DNA of 11,081 bases from CAZEHO01 sp964511945 (GCA_964511945.1 CAZEHO010000053.1:1-11081); one strand, 5' to 3'. Counted from the stretch's first letter, positions 1-6,886 are shown. Translations and numbers: made by a program. Notes: generated by a model from the sequence alone, not told the origin.

Positions 1-40
1 GGAGGCGTCCTGAGCCGCATCTGAACCCGCCAAACGTTTT

Positions 41-78
41 GTGACGTGGCACTAGCGATCGGGCCCGATCGCCGTCAC
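41..78 (-). terminator. Palindrome at the end of the ATP-grasp gene, possible terminator
   Basis: Positions 55-72 are a perfect 18-base palindrome (GCGATCGGGCCCGATCGC) lying 2 bases past the ATP-grasp stop codon on the minus strand. Outer arms GTGACG (41-46) and CGTCAC (73-78) extend it, with an 8-base asymmetric bulge. There is no clear U tract after the stem, so it is a weak intrinsic terminator at best; a U-less actinobacterial terminator or a protein-binding palindrome are both possible. Confidence 0.4.
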
Positions 79-1451
79 GCTTCCCCGGCGATGACCGGCC
101 CGATGCCGGCATCCCACACCTCATCGGCGAGAGCGAATGCCTCCGCCACCAATGAGGCAGCCGGAGCTCCGACCGGGAGGTGCTCGGGTTCGATCCGCAC
201 CATGACCAGCCCGCCCTGAGCGGAAGGTCCGAACGTGAGGGTGCCGTGCGGTTCCGCATCCTCCGCTCGCACCACGCCACCGTGTCGAATGGCGATCGGG
301 AGGTCGGTGGATTCCGCAGCCGGCTGGTCCACTGGGCACAAGGCCCGGATCGTTCGAGACGCGTCGGCGGCATCAACGATGAGCTCGCCCAGATCCACGG
401 CCCGGTAATCGAGATCCTCACCCTCGATCAGCATGCGGTTGATCCAGTTCAGCGAAAGGTCTCCGGCCGCCTGTCCCTGAACGCCTATCCCGGGAGAGAA
501 CCGTGCGTTGAGTTCGGTGGGCCGAAAACCTTCGGAGGTCATCACACCATCGATCGACATGGCCCCGCGATATCCCACGGTGTCGCGCAGATGAGCCGCG
601 ACGCGGCGGGCGACGTCCTGCATCTCGGTGCGACGCGCCGGGGGTGGATCCCACGTGCTGGCCAGCCCGGCGTAGCGGAACCTGTCCGTCTCGGGCCGCC
701 GGTAGACCAGCATCTCGATCGGTCGGCCGGCGATGACGGCGTCGGGGAAGACCATGCCGTGGATCGAACAGGGCACACCGTCGAGAAAGGGCATGACCCG
801 GACCCGATCGGCGCAAGTCTCGAAGAACTCGATCGTGGTGCCGGCGCGGTGTGGGTCGGCAACGTATCTGGCGTACTCGGCACCGCCGTGCCAACCCTGA
901 CGGTTGTCCGCCACCCAGACCGTGCCGGAGCCCTCATCGAGCGCCAGGGCCGCCTCGATCAGTTCCGGGCCGGTCGCGGCCACGATCAGCGATTGCGCCC
1001 TCGTCACCCCGGCGTCGTCCCACAGATCGTCGACAATCATCTTGTCCTCGAGGAGCCTCCACTCCGGTCGCCGCTCGCCGTACGGGCGGCGACCGGCAAG
1101 GCGGAACTCATCGTCGAGGAACTGCGTGAGAACCAGAGCCTCACCGTCCGGGTCCCAGGCATCAATTCGCTCCATAAGGGAAGCACGCGGGTTCTCCAGG
1201 GCGGCCCAGTAGCGCCGGAACCCGTCCATGATCGAATCGCCGCCTGTGTCGAGGACGATCACCTCCGCCAGTTCGGGATCCGGCAACTCACCGGTGCCGG
1301 CGGTTCCGGCGATCACGAGCGGACGGGGCACCCCCATCTCGGCCCACTGCCTGAGCGCCGGAGTCGCGGCTGCAGCCGCATCGGGACACACGATCCAGCG
1401 GTGGGACCGGACGATCGGATCGATCTGTTCTGTCCAGAACGAGGCATCCAT
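75..1451 (-). CDS. ATP-grasp domain protein (carboxylate-amine/thiol ligase-like)
   Basis: From the ATG at 1451 this is a 458-residue protein. ATP-grasp enzymes activate a carboxylate as an acyl phosphate and join it to an amine or thiol. Visible marks are RLLEDKMIVDDLWDDAGV (about 132-149), the usual Lys-bearing lead-in to the grasp fold, VMPFLDGVPCSIHGMVF (about 219-235), and FRPTELNARFSPGIG (about 309-323), where E313 and N315 fit the E-x-N metal-binding pair. The N-terminal 130 residues resemble a pre-ATP-grasp domain and the C-terminal 100 are unassigned. A GTG at 1493 would add 14 residues. ATG is preferred because the extra residues (VAGVCEGRRP...) are not domain-like, though neither start has a strong ribosome site. 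It is the last gene of the minus-strand operon, 78 bases after the amidotransferase stop (36 if the GTG is used). The substrate cannot be inferred. Confidence 0.8.
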   Translation of the reverse strand: MDASFWTEQIDPIVRSHRWIVCPDAAAAATPALRQWAEMGVPRPLVIAGTAGTGELPDPELAEVIVLDTGGDSIMDGFRRYWAALENPRASLMERIDAWDPDGEALVLTQFLDDEFRLAGRRPYGERRPEWRLLEDKMIVDDLWDDAGVTRAQSLIVAATGPELIEAALALDEGSGTVWVADNRQGWHGGAEYARYVADPHRAGTTIEFFETCADRVRVMPFLDGVPCSIHGMVFPDAVIAGRPIEMLVYRRPETDRFRYAGLASTWDPPPARRTEMQDVARRVAAHLRDTVGYRGAMSIDGVMTSEGFRPTELNARFSPGIGVQGQAAGDLSLNWINRMLIEGEDLDYRAVDLGELIVDAADASRTIRALCPVDQPAAESTDLPIAIRHGGVVRAEDAEPHGTLTFGPSAQGGLVMVRIEPEHLPVGAPAASLVAEAFALADEVWDAGIGPVIAGEA

Positions 1452-1529
1452 GCGAGCGACGTTAGGCCTGCGGCCCTCGCAAACCCCGGCCACCGGCCCG
1501 GATGGCCGTGCCAGCCACCCGCCCGGTGA

Positions 1530-2231
1530 TCAGTCTTGCCCCAGGTCTGCCGCCAACCAGGCCCCGAAGATCCGGCCCGCCATGCGCCCAAGGGCTGCAC
1601 TCTGGTGTTCGACATCCTCGAGCAAACGCCCGGGATCGACACCGGCACCCTCGAGCTTCTCCCTCCCACCGCCGCTCATCCAGCCGGCCACGATCTCGGG
1701 AGTCGCTTCGGGGTGCGACTGGATGCCGAGTCCCGATCCCATCCTGAAGGCATGTGGATGGCGGAGAGTGGCGGCCAGCAGCGTGGCACCGGGAGGCAAG
1801 GTCCAGGTGTCGCCGTGCCACACCACCACCGGACCATCGAGGTGCTGCAGCACCGGGTCGGCCGCACCTGCGACGGTCAGCCCGACGTCGAGCAACCCCG
1901 CTTCGAGGCCCGGCGCCTGATACGCCGTTCCGCCGAGGGCGTCGGCGAGCACCTGGCAGCCAAGGCAAATCCCCAGCACCGGGAGACCCCGGTCCACGGC
2001 CGTGTGAAGCAGCTGCTTCTCGGCCACCAGCCAGGGGTGGGCCGCCTCCTCGTAGGTACCCATCAAGCCCCCCAGGGAGATGATCGCGGCGAACTCGCCC
2101 GGATCCCTGGGAATCGGGTCTCCATCGGCGGTATCCACCACCCACACGGGAACACCGGCATCTCTGAGCACATCCCCGAGGTGTCCGGGGGGCACCTCAT
2201 GGTTGTGCTGCAGGACGCAGATCGGGTTCAC
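1530..2231 (-). CDS. Class I glutamine amidotransferase (GATase1)
   Basis: The 233-residue protein is a stand-alone class I glutamine amidotransferase of the GMP-synthase-like type, which hydrolyses glutamine and passes ammonia to an acceptor. The nucleophile elbow is GICLGCQ with Cys89, and the catalytic His-Glu pair is in QSHPEAT (His173, Glu175). ISLGGLMGTYEE (about 51-62) is the usual oxyanion-strand region of this family. The reading frame stays open to 2321, but the GTG at 2231 is chosen. It gives the normal family N terminus (MNPICVLQHN...) and overlaps the upstream channel gene stop as GTGA (2228-2231), the classic sign of translational coupling. Its position before an ATP-grasp gene suggests it may feed ammonia to that enzyme, but this is inference; proteins of this kind also act as gamma-glutamyl hydrolases. 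Confidence 0.9.
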   Translation of the reverse strand: MNPICVLQHNHEVPPGHLGDVLRDAGVPVWVVDTADGDPIPRDPGEFAAIISLGGLMGTYEEAAHPWLVAEKQLLHTAVDRGLPVLGICLGCQVLADALGGTAYQAPGLEAGLLDVGLTVAGAADPVLQHLDGPVVVWHGDTWTLPPGATLLAATLRHPHAFRMGSGLGIQSHPEATPEIVAGWMSGGGREKLEGAGVDPGRLLEDVEHQSAALGRMAGRIFGAWLAADLGQD

Positions 2232-3337
2232 GCCGGGCGCTCGGATGAATCGACCCTGCGGGTCCCCCACCGCCGCAAGCGGGGCTTGCTGCGCCGCGGG
2301 GTGCTGCGGTCGGAACTCCACGGGGCGTACGGCGCCATGGTGAGTTCGGCGAGATCAAGCAGCACCGTGTCGTAGTTGACCCGCCATCCGGCGAAATCGA
2401 GCCAGGCCTCGTCCCGGTCATCGCGAAGAGGCACCCCGGCCTCCTCGAGCTCGGCGACAGCTGCATCAAATTCCGCGCGGGAGATGCTGATCGGATCTCC
2501 CCTCGTCGGGTCGGGGTCGTAGGGGATCCCAAAAAAGTCGGCGATCCGGCGCAGCGAGATGTACCCCGAGCGCAGCGCCAGCGCCGCCTCCGGCGGTCCG
2601 AACTCAACCCCGGTCGACAGGGTCAGCGCGGCTGAGTCGAGCACGGTCCCCGCGGCGATCACCCAGTGCCGATCGGCCTGGGGCGAGCGATAGAAGTTGA
2701 GCATCGGGAAGGTCGTGTGGCTCTCCTCGATCTCCGCAAACCACCGCTCCCACTCCAGCCACACCTCGGCAAGCCTGCCGCGCATCCCGATGCGGTGGAA
2801 CCGGAGCAACACCTCGACGGCCGAGGGCGGGGATCCGGCCCGGGTTTCGAGCAGGGCCACCAGGGCTTCGCGCCTGGAGAACGCTCCGTAGATCGACGGC
2901 AAGTACGTAATCAGCAAGGCGAGAAGCGCCAGGCCGAGCGCCGCCTCGACGAACGACAGGGTGTGCAACACCACTCCGGACACACCCTCAAAGCCCAGGG
3001 TCAGGAGGGACGATCCGCTCACGTGATACGCCCGGGCCCAGCCCGCCTGCTCGACCGCCCAGAACATCAGCGTGAACGCCAGCGTGACCAGTGTCAGCCA
3101 CACCGCAACCAGGGTGAGGAGACCGATCGGGGCGAAGAGTGCCCACACCCGATCCCGCCAACTGAATGAGCGCCCCCGACCGGCGAACATGCGGAAGAGG
3201 ACCCGGACCCCGCGGAAGGTAATGCGGGTCAGCGTGCTCTGGGCACTGCGGGGCAGGATCACGGTTCGGACGGCGGACATCACCGTCGCCCCGGTCAGCA
3301 CGACGCCGATGATGAACAGCAGGACCCTGATCAGCAC
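2228..3337 (-). CDS. K+-channel-like membrane protein with degenerate selectivity filter
   Basis: The 369-residue protein has three hydrophobic segments (about 2-23, 66-95 and 121-150). Before the last lies SGSSLLTLGFEG (107-118), which has the pore-helix and filter layout of two-TM potassium channels. The canonical filter TVGYGD is here TLGFEG, so potassium selectivity is not assured. The C-terminal 215 residues are soluble, presumably cytoplasmic, with aromatic and acidic helices (EVWLEWERWFAEIEE) and a basic tail. The GTG at 3337 is the first start in the open frame and has no clear Shine-Dalgarno. A TAACCT motif ends 7 bases before it, which would suit a leaderless transcript. It is first in the minus-strand operon and overlaps the amidotransferase by 4 bases. 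From memory, actinobacterial proteins annotated as potassium channel family carry similar SGSS-LTLGF motifs. The transport function is inferred. Confidence 0.75.
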   Translation of the reverse strand: MLIRVLLFIIGVVLTGATVMSAVRTVILPRSAQSTLTRITFRGVRVLFRMFAGRGRSFSWRDRVWALFAPIGLLTLVAVWLTLVTLAFTLMFWAVEQAGWARAYHVSGSSLLTLGFEGVSGVVLHTLSFVEAALGLALLALLITYLPSIYGAFSRREALVALLETRAGSPPSAVEVLLRFHRIGMRGRLAEVWLEWERWFAEIEESHTTFPMLNFYRSPQADRHWVIAAGTVLDSAALTLSTGVEFGPPEAALALRSGYISLRRIADFFGIPYDPDPTRGDPISISRAEFDAAVAELEEAGVPLRDDRDEAWLDFAGWRVNYDTVLLDLAELTMAPYAPWSSDRSTPRRSKPRLRRWGTRRVDSSERPA

Positions 3338-3344
3338 GTGCGGG

Positions 3345-3350
3345 AGGTTA
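3345..3350 (-). promoter_or_regulatory. Candidate -10 for the channel operon
   Basis: On the minus strand TAACCT (3350 to 3345) matches the TANNNT -10 pattern and ends 7 bases before the GTG at 3337. Transcription would then start at or next to the start codon, giving a leaderless mRNA as is common in Actinobacteria. No good -35 is visible 17 bases upstream. Confidence 0.3.
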
Positions 3351-3381
3351 CCCCCGGACTCGCTTCGCTCGCCCGGAGAGA

Positions 3382-3428
3382 TCAGAGTTCAGAGATCGGA
3401 GATCCGATTGCCAACCTCTGACCTCTGA
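3382..3428. repeat. Imperfect 47-base inverted repeat in the divergent promoter region
   Basis: The left arm TCAGAGTTCAGAG (3382-3394) and right arm CTCTGACCTCTGA (3416-3428) pair at 12 of 13 positions. Inside them ATCGG (3395-3399) and CCGAT (3404-3408) pair perfectly. Each arm is itself a doubled CAGAG/CTCTG half-site. It sits between two divergently transcribed genes, so it may be an operator, a cruciform or a dispersed intergenic repeat. Confidence 0.6.
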
Positions 3429-3434
3429 AATCCG

Positions 3435-3440
3435 TACTCT
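3435..3440 (+). promoter_or_regulatory. Candidate -10 for the zinc-ribbon gene (leaderless)
   Basis: TACTCT fits TANNNT and ends 6 bases before the ATG at 3447, so the first transcribed base would be the A of the start codon. The sequence just before the ATG (tcttct) is pyrimidine-only, so no Shine-Dalgarno is present, which agrees with leaderless translation. A TTGCCA at 3408-3413 is too far away for standard -35 spacing. Confidence 0.35.
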
Positions 3441-3446
3441 TCTTCT

Positions 3447-3626
3447 ATGGACGTCCCCGAGCGAATCACTTGCGTTGAGTGCGGTGGGACCGCCCACCGC
3501 ATGAGCTACGCACCCCCCGACGAGGGTTTCCAGGAGGGCGACGCCATCGCGTTCGTCTGCGCGGATTGTGGACATCGCCACGACGTCGTCATCGAAGACG
3601 ACAGCGACGAGTCCCCTTTCGAGTGA
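3447..3626 (+). CDS. Small zinc-ribbon protein, 59 residues
   Basis: The ATG at 3447 opens a 59-codon frame ending at TGA 3624-3626. The protein begins MDVPERITCVECGGTAHRMS and carries two CxxC knuckles, Cys9/Cys12 and Cys38/Cys41, 25 residues apart, the layout of a single zinc ribbon. The C terminus is strongly acidic (VVIEDDSDESPFE). From memory, small actinobacterial proteins of unknown function share the C-x-x-C-G-G-T-x-H start and a YRC/FVCxDC second knuckle, so it looks like a real conserved gene. It is first in the plus-strand run and 48 bases before the exported-protein gene. It has no ribosome site and is probably translated from a leaderless transcript. The role is unknown; nucleic-acid or protein binding would be typical of the fold. 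Confidence 0.8.
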   Translation: MDVPERITCVECGGTAHRMSYAPPDEGFQEGDAIAFVCADCGHRHDVVIEDDSDESPFE

Positions 3627-3674
3627 GTACGGGTACGCTGAACCCATCTACGGATAGGGGGAGGCATGGCTCGA

Positions 3675-4670
3675 ATGGGACGAGCGCTCATCGTCGCAGG
3701 GGTGCTGGTCGCCCTGATGGCGGGTCCGGCGCTCGCTGCGGAGGGTGACGAGGCGCAGATCGACGTGACGCCGTTCATTACGCGCGGCACATTCATCGGC
3801 GATCCGAACGGGGACGGGGTCCCTGATCTCGGGGTCCTGCTCGGTGCGGAAACCGAGGACGACGAAATCGATCTCACGGATCTCGAGGAGGGCATTCCGG
3901 GTATCTGGGACGACTTGATCGGCGCGACGACGCCCGAGGAATTCGAGGACATGATCCTCCCCCAGATCCCGATCTTCGACGTGGATGACGAAGGCTCGAT
4001 GCTCGTCGGTCCCTGCGGTGGTTTGGCGGTTTCTTACGACGAACGGGGGTGGTCGGTCGACGCCATGATCGACCTGTCCGACGGCAACCCGCCGGTCGAC
4101 GTATTCACCGGTGATCAGGCCATGACGGCCGACAACCCGTTCCGGATCGATCCCGCCGGATTGATCGTGTACTGGGGCCGGACCAAGGACGTTCCCACGT
4201 TCTCGCTAGCCGGGCAGATCGAGGGCGTCAACTACGGCGACCCGGCGCCAGCATTCCACGATCACAGCTGGGCGATGTACATCATGGGCATCTCCGCCGA
4301 CACCGGCGGCGACCCCAACCAGCGGGACAAGAACCGCAACGCCGGCGTGGTCGAGCTGGGCAAGATCCTCGGCGACGTCGATGCCGGCCCGATCGACCTG
4401 ACCGAGCTGCGGGCGAAGATCAAGGCTCGCGGTGCGATCGTCGACCTGTACGCAACCAGCCTCGCGGGTAATCCGCTCCCGGAGGACGTCGACAAGGACA
4501 ACATCTTCGGCATCGCCGCCATGCGTGAGTACTGCTACGGCGAAGGCTGGGTTGAGTTCATCGGGAGTGGACCTCCCATGACGGCAACGGCAATCGCCTC
4601 GGTTCTGGCAGCCGCAGGGTTTGCCGGTCTGCTGTTCAACGTTCGACCCGCACAGTCGTGGAGGGCATGA
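3675..4670 (+). CDS. Exported protein with Ca-binding-like loop and C-terminal membrane anchor
   Basis: I do not recognise a named family. The N terminus is a clear Sec signal peptide: basic residues, a hydrophobic core (ALIVAGVLVALMAG), then ALA-AEG as a likely cleavage site. Shortly after comes DPNGDGVPDL, an EF-hand or thrombospondin-3-like calcium loop (D-x-N-x-D-G-x-x-D). An acidic stretch follows (ETEDDEIDLTDLEE). Two Cys, in GPCGG and EYCYG, could form a disulfide outside the cell. The last 30 residues are a hydrophobic segment (ATAIASVLAAAGFAGLLF) followed by a short basic tail, so the protein is probably anchored with most of its mass outside. Two ATGs are possible, 3666 and 3675. 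The strong GGAGG at 3660-3664 is 1 base from the first but 10 from the second, so 3675 (331 residues) is chosen. The stop overlaps the region where the next gene starts. Confidence 0.8.
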   Translation: MGRALIVAGVLVALMAGPALAAEGDEAQIDVTPFITRGTFIGDPNGDGVPDLGVLLGAETEDDEIDLTDLEEGIPGIWDDLIGATTPEEFEDMILPQIPIFDVDDEGSMLVGPCGGLAVSYDERGWSVDAMIDLSDGNPPVDVFTGDQAMTADNPFRIDPAGLIVYWGRTKDVPTFSLAGQIEGVNYGDPAPAFHDHSWAMYIMGISADTGGDPNQRDKNRNAGVVELGKILGDVDAGPIDLTELRAKIKARGAIVDLYATSLAGNPLPEDVDKDNIFGIAAMREYCYGEGWVEFIGSGPPMTATAIASVLAAAGFAGLLFNVRPAQSWRA

Positions 4671-4672
4671 CG

Positions 4673-5286
4673 ATGGCCGAGATCCAAACGAAGCGATATC
4701 CCATCCGGGGTGCCTTGTGGGGTCTTCTGCTCGGCATCGCGATCGCGTACTTCGCAACATTCGAATTCGCCTGGATCGGGTTCGACGAGATCGGTCGGGT
4801 TGGTGTCAAGCTCCTGATCATCATCGGTGCCACGATGGTGGTCGGGGTCTTGTGGGCATACGTCGCACCGGCCCGCAAGCCGAAGGGAGAGCCGCCTGCG
4901 GGGTACGTAAGCGATGCACCGCCGGCGGCTGTGGTCGACGAGTCGCCACCGCCGGCACCGATCGACGAGACCCCTCCGGCCGCACCGATCGACGANNNNN
5001 NNNNNNNNNNNNNNNNNNNNNNNNNNNNNNNNNNNNNNNNNNNNNNNNNNNNNNNNNNNNNNNNNNNNNNNNNNNNNNNNNNNNNNNNNNNNNNNAGTCG
5101 CCACCGCCGGCACCGATCGACGAGACCCCTCCGGCCGCACCGATCGACGAGACCCCTCCGGCCGCACCGATCGACGAAACCCCTCCGGCCGCACCGATCG
5201 ACGACGAGCCGCCCGCAGCAGCGGGTGACGACGAGCCACCGGCAGCAATCAGCGACGAGGAGCCGCCGGCTGCACCGACCCAGTGA
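4673..5286 (+). CDS. Two-TM protein with acidic proline-rich repeat tail, crossed by an assembly gap
   Basis: The start ATG at 4673 has GGAGGG (4660-4665) 7 bases upstream; an ATG at 4667 overlapping the previous stop as ATGA is possible but sits 1 base from that site. The protein starts MAEIQTKRYPIRG, then two TM segments (about 13-36 and 44-66), then a cytoplasmic tail of 9-residue repeats (TPPAAPIDE type). The tail is cut by the N run at 4996-5095. The repeat frame after the gap differs from the frame before it if the 100 Ns are taken literally, but merging the identical 55-base flanks restores one frame ending at TGA 5284-5286. The merged protein would be 152 residues. The function is unknown; the tail may be a flexible spacer or docking region. 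It lies between the exported protein and the SGNH hydrolase, with which it may be fused. Confidence 0.7.
4889..5286 (+). repeat. 27-base tandem repeat coding for acidic proline-rich 9-residue units
   Basis: Units of 27 bases keep one register from 4889. Before the gap they are EPPAGYVSD, APPAAVVDE, SPPPAPIDE and TPPAAPIDE. After it they are SPPPAPIDE, TPPAAPIDE twice, a TPPAAPIDD with a GAA codon variant, EPPAAAGDD, EPPAAISDE and EPPAAPTQ. Central units are nearly identical at DNA level and outer ones are diverged, as expected for unequal exchange. Merging the flanks leaves nine units; the real copy number may vary. Confidence 0.85.
4996..5095. other. Assembly gap of 100 Ns
   Basis: The run is exactly 100 Ns, a conventional placeholder for unknown length. 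The 55 bases before it (4941-4995) are identical to the 55 after it (5096-5150), so the neighbouring contigs may simply overlap and no sequence may be missing. Confidence 0.97.
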
Positions 5287-6877
5287 TCCGTACGCCCGCG
5301 CCTACTACCGGTATCGGGCGCCGGTCCGGCGCAGCCGTACCGGCCTAAAGGTCGCGGTCGCCCTCGCGGGCGTCCTGGCCGCAGCATTGGTCGGGGCCAT
5401 CGCCTTCTTCACGATCGGCGAGGCCCCGGCCATTGCTGCGTTTGTGCTCATCGTGATCTTCTCGTTCATCATGGCTGCGGCGGCTCCGACGCCGCTCCTG
5501 GTGCTGATCCTCATCTCGCAGGTGGTCGTGTCGACCGTCGTCGGGATCCGGATCTACGACGAGGTGTCGACCATCGTGCGGGCCCTCACCGGCATCGAGG
5601 GACCAGCGGCGCCGGCCGATGCCCTCGCGCTGGCTGCGGCCGAAGAGAACCTCGAGGGAGCCACCGACGACGCCGGGTTCCGAGTCGAACTGGATGAAGA
5701 CGAGATCACGGCGGTCATCCAGGACGGACTCCAGGAAGCCGACGTACCACTGCGCCGGGTGACCGTCGACATCGTCGACGGCGCCAGCCCGGGTGAGGGT
5801 CGCATCGACTTCATCGGGGAGTTCAAGACCGAGGATGTAGAGGTCCGGGGCAGCGTGATCGCCCACATCGAGATGGGAGCGGTCCAGGTCGACGTGGTGA
5901 ATGTCGAACTCGGCGCCCTCAATCTTCCGGGGATCGCCGCCAACGCAATCGAGGACGCCGTCGACGACCTGCTCGCCCGGGTCTCCGACATCAACTCGCT
6001 GCTCGCAGAGGCCGAGGCCGATGTCCAATCGATCTCCATCGGCGATGATCGGATCGTCATCACCGGCACCCAAAGCGGTGCCGCCATCCTGACCTCGGAG
6101 TCGCTGCTGACGGGCCTCCAGGAGCAGGCAGCGGCAGCCGGTGCCACCGTCGATCCCCCACCGGAACGCCTCGGGCCGGGGACGGTCGCAAGCACGTTCT
6201 CGGAGGGATCGATCTACTACGTGGCGCTCGGTGACTCCCTGGCTGCCAATGTCGGTGTCGACGATCCTCGTGACGGATACGTCTCGCGATTCCACAACCA
6301 GTTGGAGATTCGGGACGATCGGGACTACGGGCTCCGCAATTTCGGCATCTCGGGTGAAACCACAGGAACCTTGATCCGCAACGGCCAGCTCGACGACGCA
6401 GTGGACTTCATCCGGGACAACCGGGTTGCCTACGTCACCATCGACATCGGGGCCAACGACCTGCTCGGTCACCTCGGGTCGGAGGACTGCTCGGAATCCA
6501 CCTCGGCACCCCCATGTGCAGAGCGGATCTCCAGCACGTTCGAGTCCTACGAACAGAACATGGTGGTGATCCTCGACGAGCTGGTAGATGCGGCGCCCGA
6601 CGCGATGGTGATGTTCGTGCGGGCCTACAACCCGTTCAGTCTCGGGATCGCACCCGATGTCGGGTTCGAAAAGGAGAGCAGCGACATCCTCGATGCGTTC
6701 AACGGCGTCGCCGCTGAGCTCGCCGCGGAGCGAGGCATCCTGGTCGCCGATGCGTTCACACCGATGCAGAACACCACTGCCGCCACAACACTGATGGTGA
6801 GCACTCCCCCCGATATCCACCCGAAGCCGATCGGGTACGACGTGATCGCTGCGGCAATGGTGGATGCGTTGCCGTAG
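5225..6877 (+). CDS. Membrane-anchored SGNH/GDSL hydrolase with N-terminal TM and lipid-binding-like domain
   Basis: From the GTG at 5225 the product is 550 residues. The start is uncertain. A basic, Tyr/Arg-rich segment (DPYARAYYRYRAPVRR) precedes three TM helices (about 42-63, 67-87, 90-109), which puts the rest outside the membrane. Residues about 150-315 alternate amphipathic strands (FRVELDEDEITAVIQ, GRIDFIGEFKTEDVEVRG), resembling LmeA/DUF2993-type lipid-binding domains; this is a shape match, not a motif match. Residues about 333-550 are an SGNH esterase: ALGDSLA with Ser338 (block I), NFGISGE (block II), IGANDL with Asn411 (block III) and PPDIHP with Asp530 and His532 (block V). All catalytic residues are present, so it is probably an active esterase or lipase on envelope substrates. 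The beginning overlaps the upstream repeat gene in another frame. A CTG at 5270 with GAGGAG 7 bases upstream, or a +1 frameshift, are alternatives. Confidence 0.85.
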   Translation: MTTSHRQQSATRSRRLHRPSDPYARAYYRYRAPVRRSRTGLKVAVALAGVLAAALVGAIAFFTIGEAPAIAAFVLIVIFSFIMAAAAPTPLLVLILISQVVVSTVVGIRIYDEVSTIVRALTGIEGPAAPADALALAAAEENLEGATDDAGFRVELDEDEITAVIQDGLQEADVPLRRVTVDIVDGASPGEGRIDFIGEFKTEDVEVRGSVIAHIEMGAVQVDVVNVELGALNLPGIAANAIEDAVDDLLARVSDINSLLAEAEADVQSISIGDDRIVITGTQSGAAILTSESLLTGLQEQAAAAGATVDPPPERLGPGTVASTFSEGSIYYVALGDSLAANVGVDDPRDGYVSRFHNQLEIRDDRDYGLRNFGISGETTGTLIRNGQLDDAVDFIRDNRVAYVTIDIGANDLLGHLGSEDCSESTSAPPCAERISSTFESYEQNMVVILDELVDAAPDAMVMFVRAYNPFSLGIAPDVGFEKESSDILDAFNGVAAELAAERGILVADAFTPMQNTTAATTLMVSTPPDIHPKPIGYDVIAAAMVDALP

Positions 6878-6886
6878 GGACTCGTT

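Noticed and set aside
180..1529. 449-residue plus-strand open frame
   Set aside because: Antisense shadow of the ATP-grasp gene, caused by high GC at third codon positions; no domain features.
1841..1854. Perfect palindrome GGTGCTGCAGCACC
   Set aside because: Lies inside the amidotransferase coding region and encodes ordinary residues (VLQHL).
4658..6877. Single 739-residue open frame from the two-TM gene through the Ns into the hydrolase
   Set aside because: It depends on the arbitrary 100-N length; after the gap this frame reads the repeat out of register (Arg/His-rich), while the true repeat frame ends at 5286.
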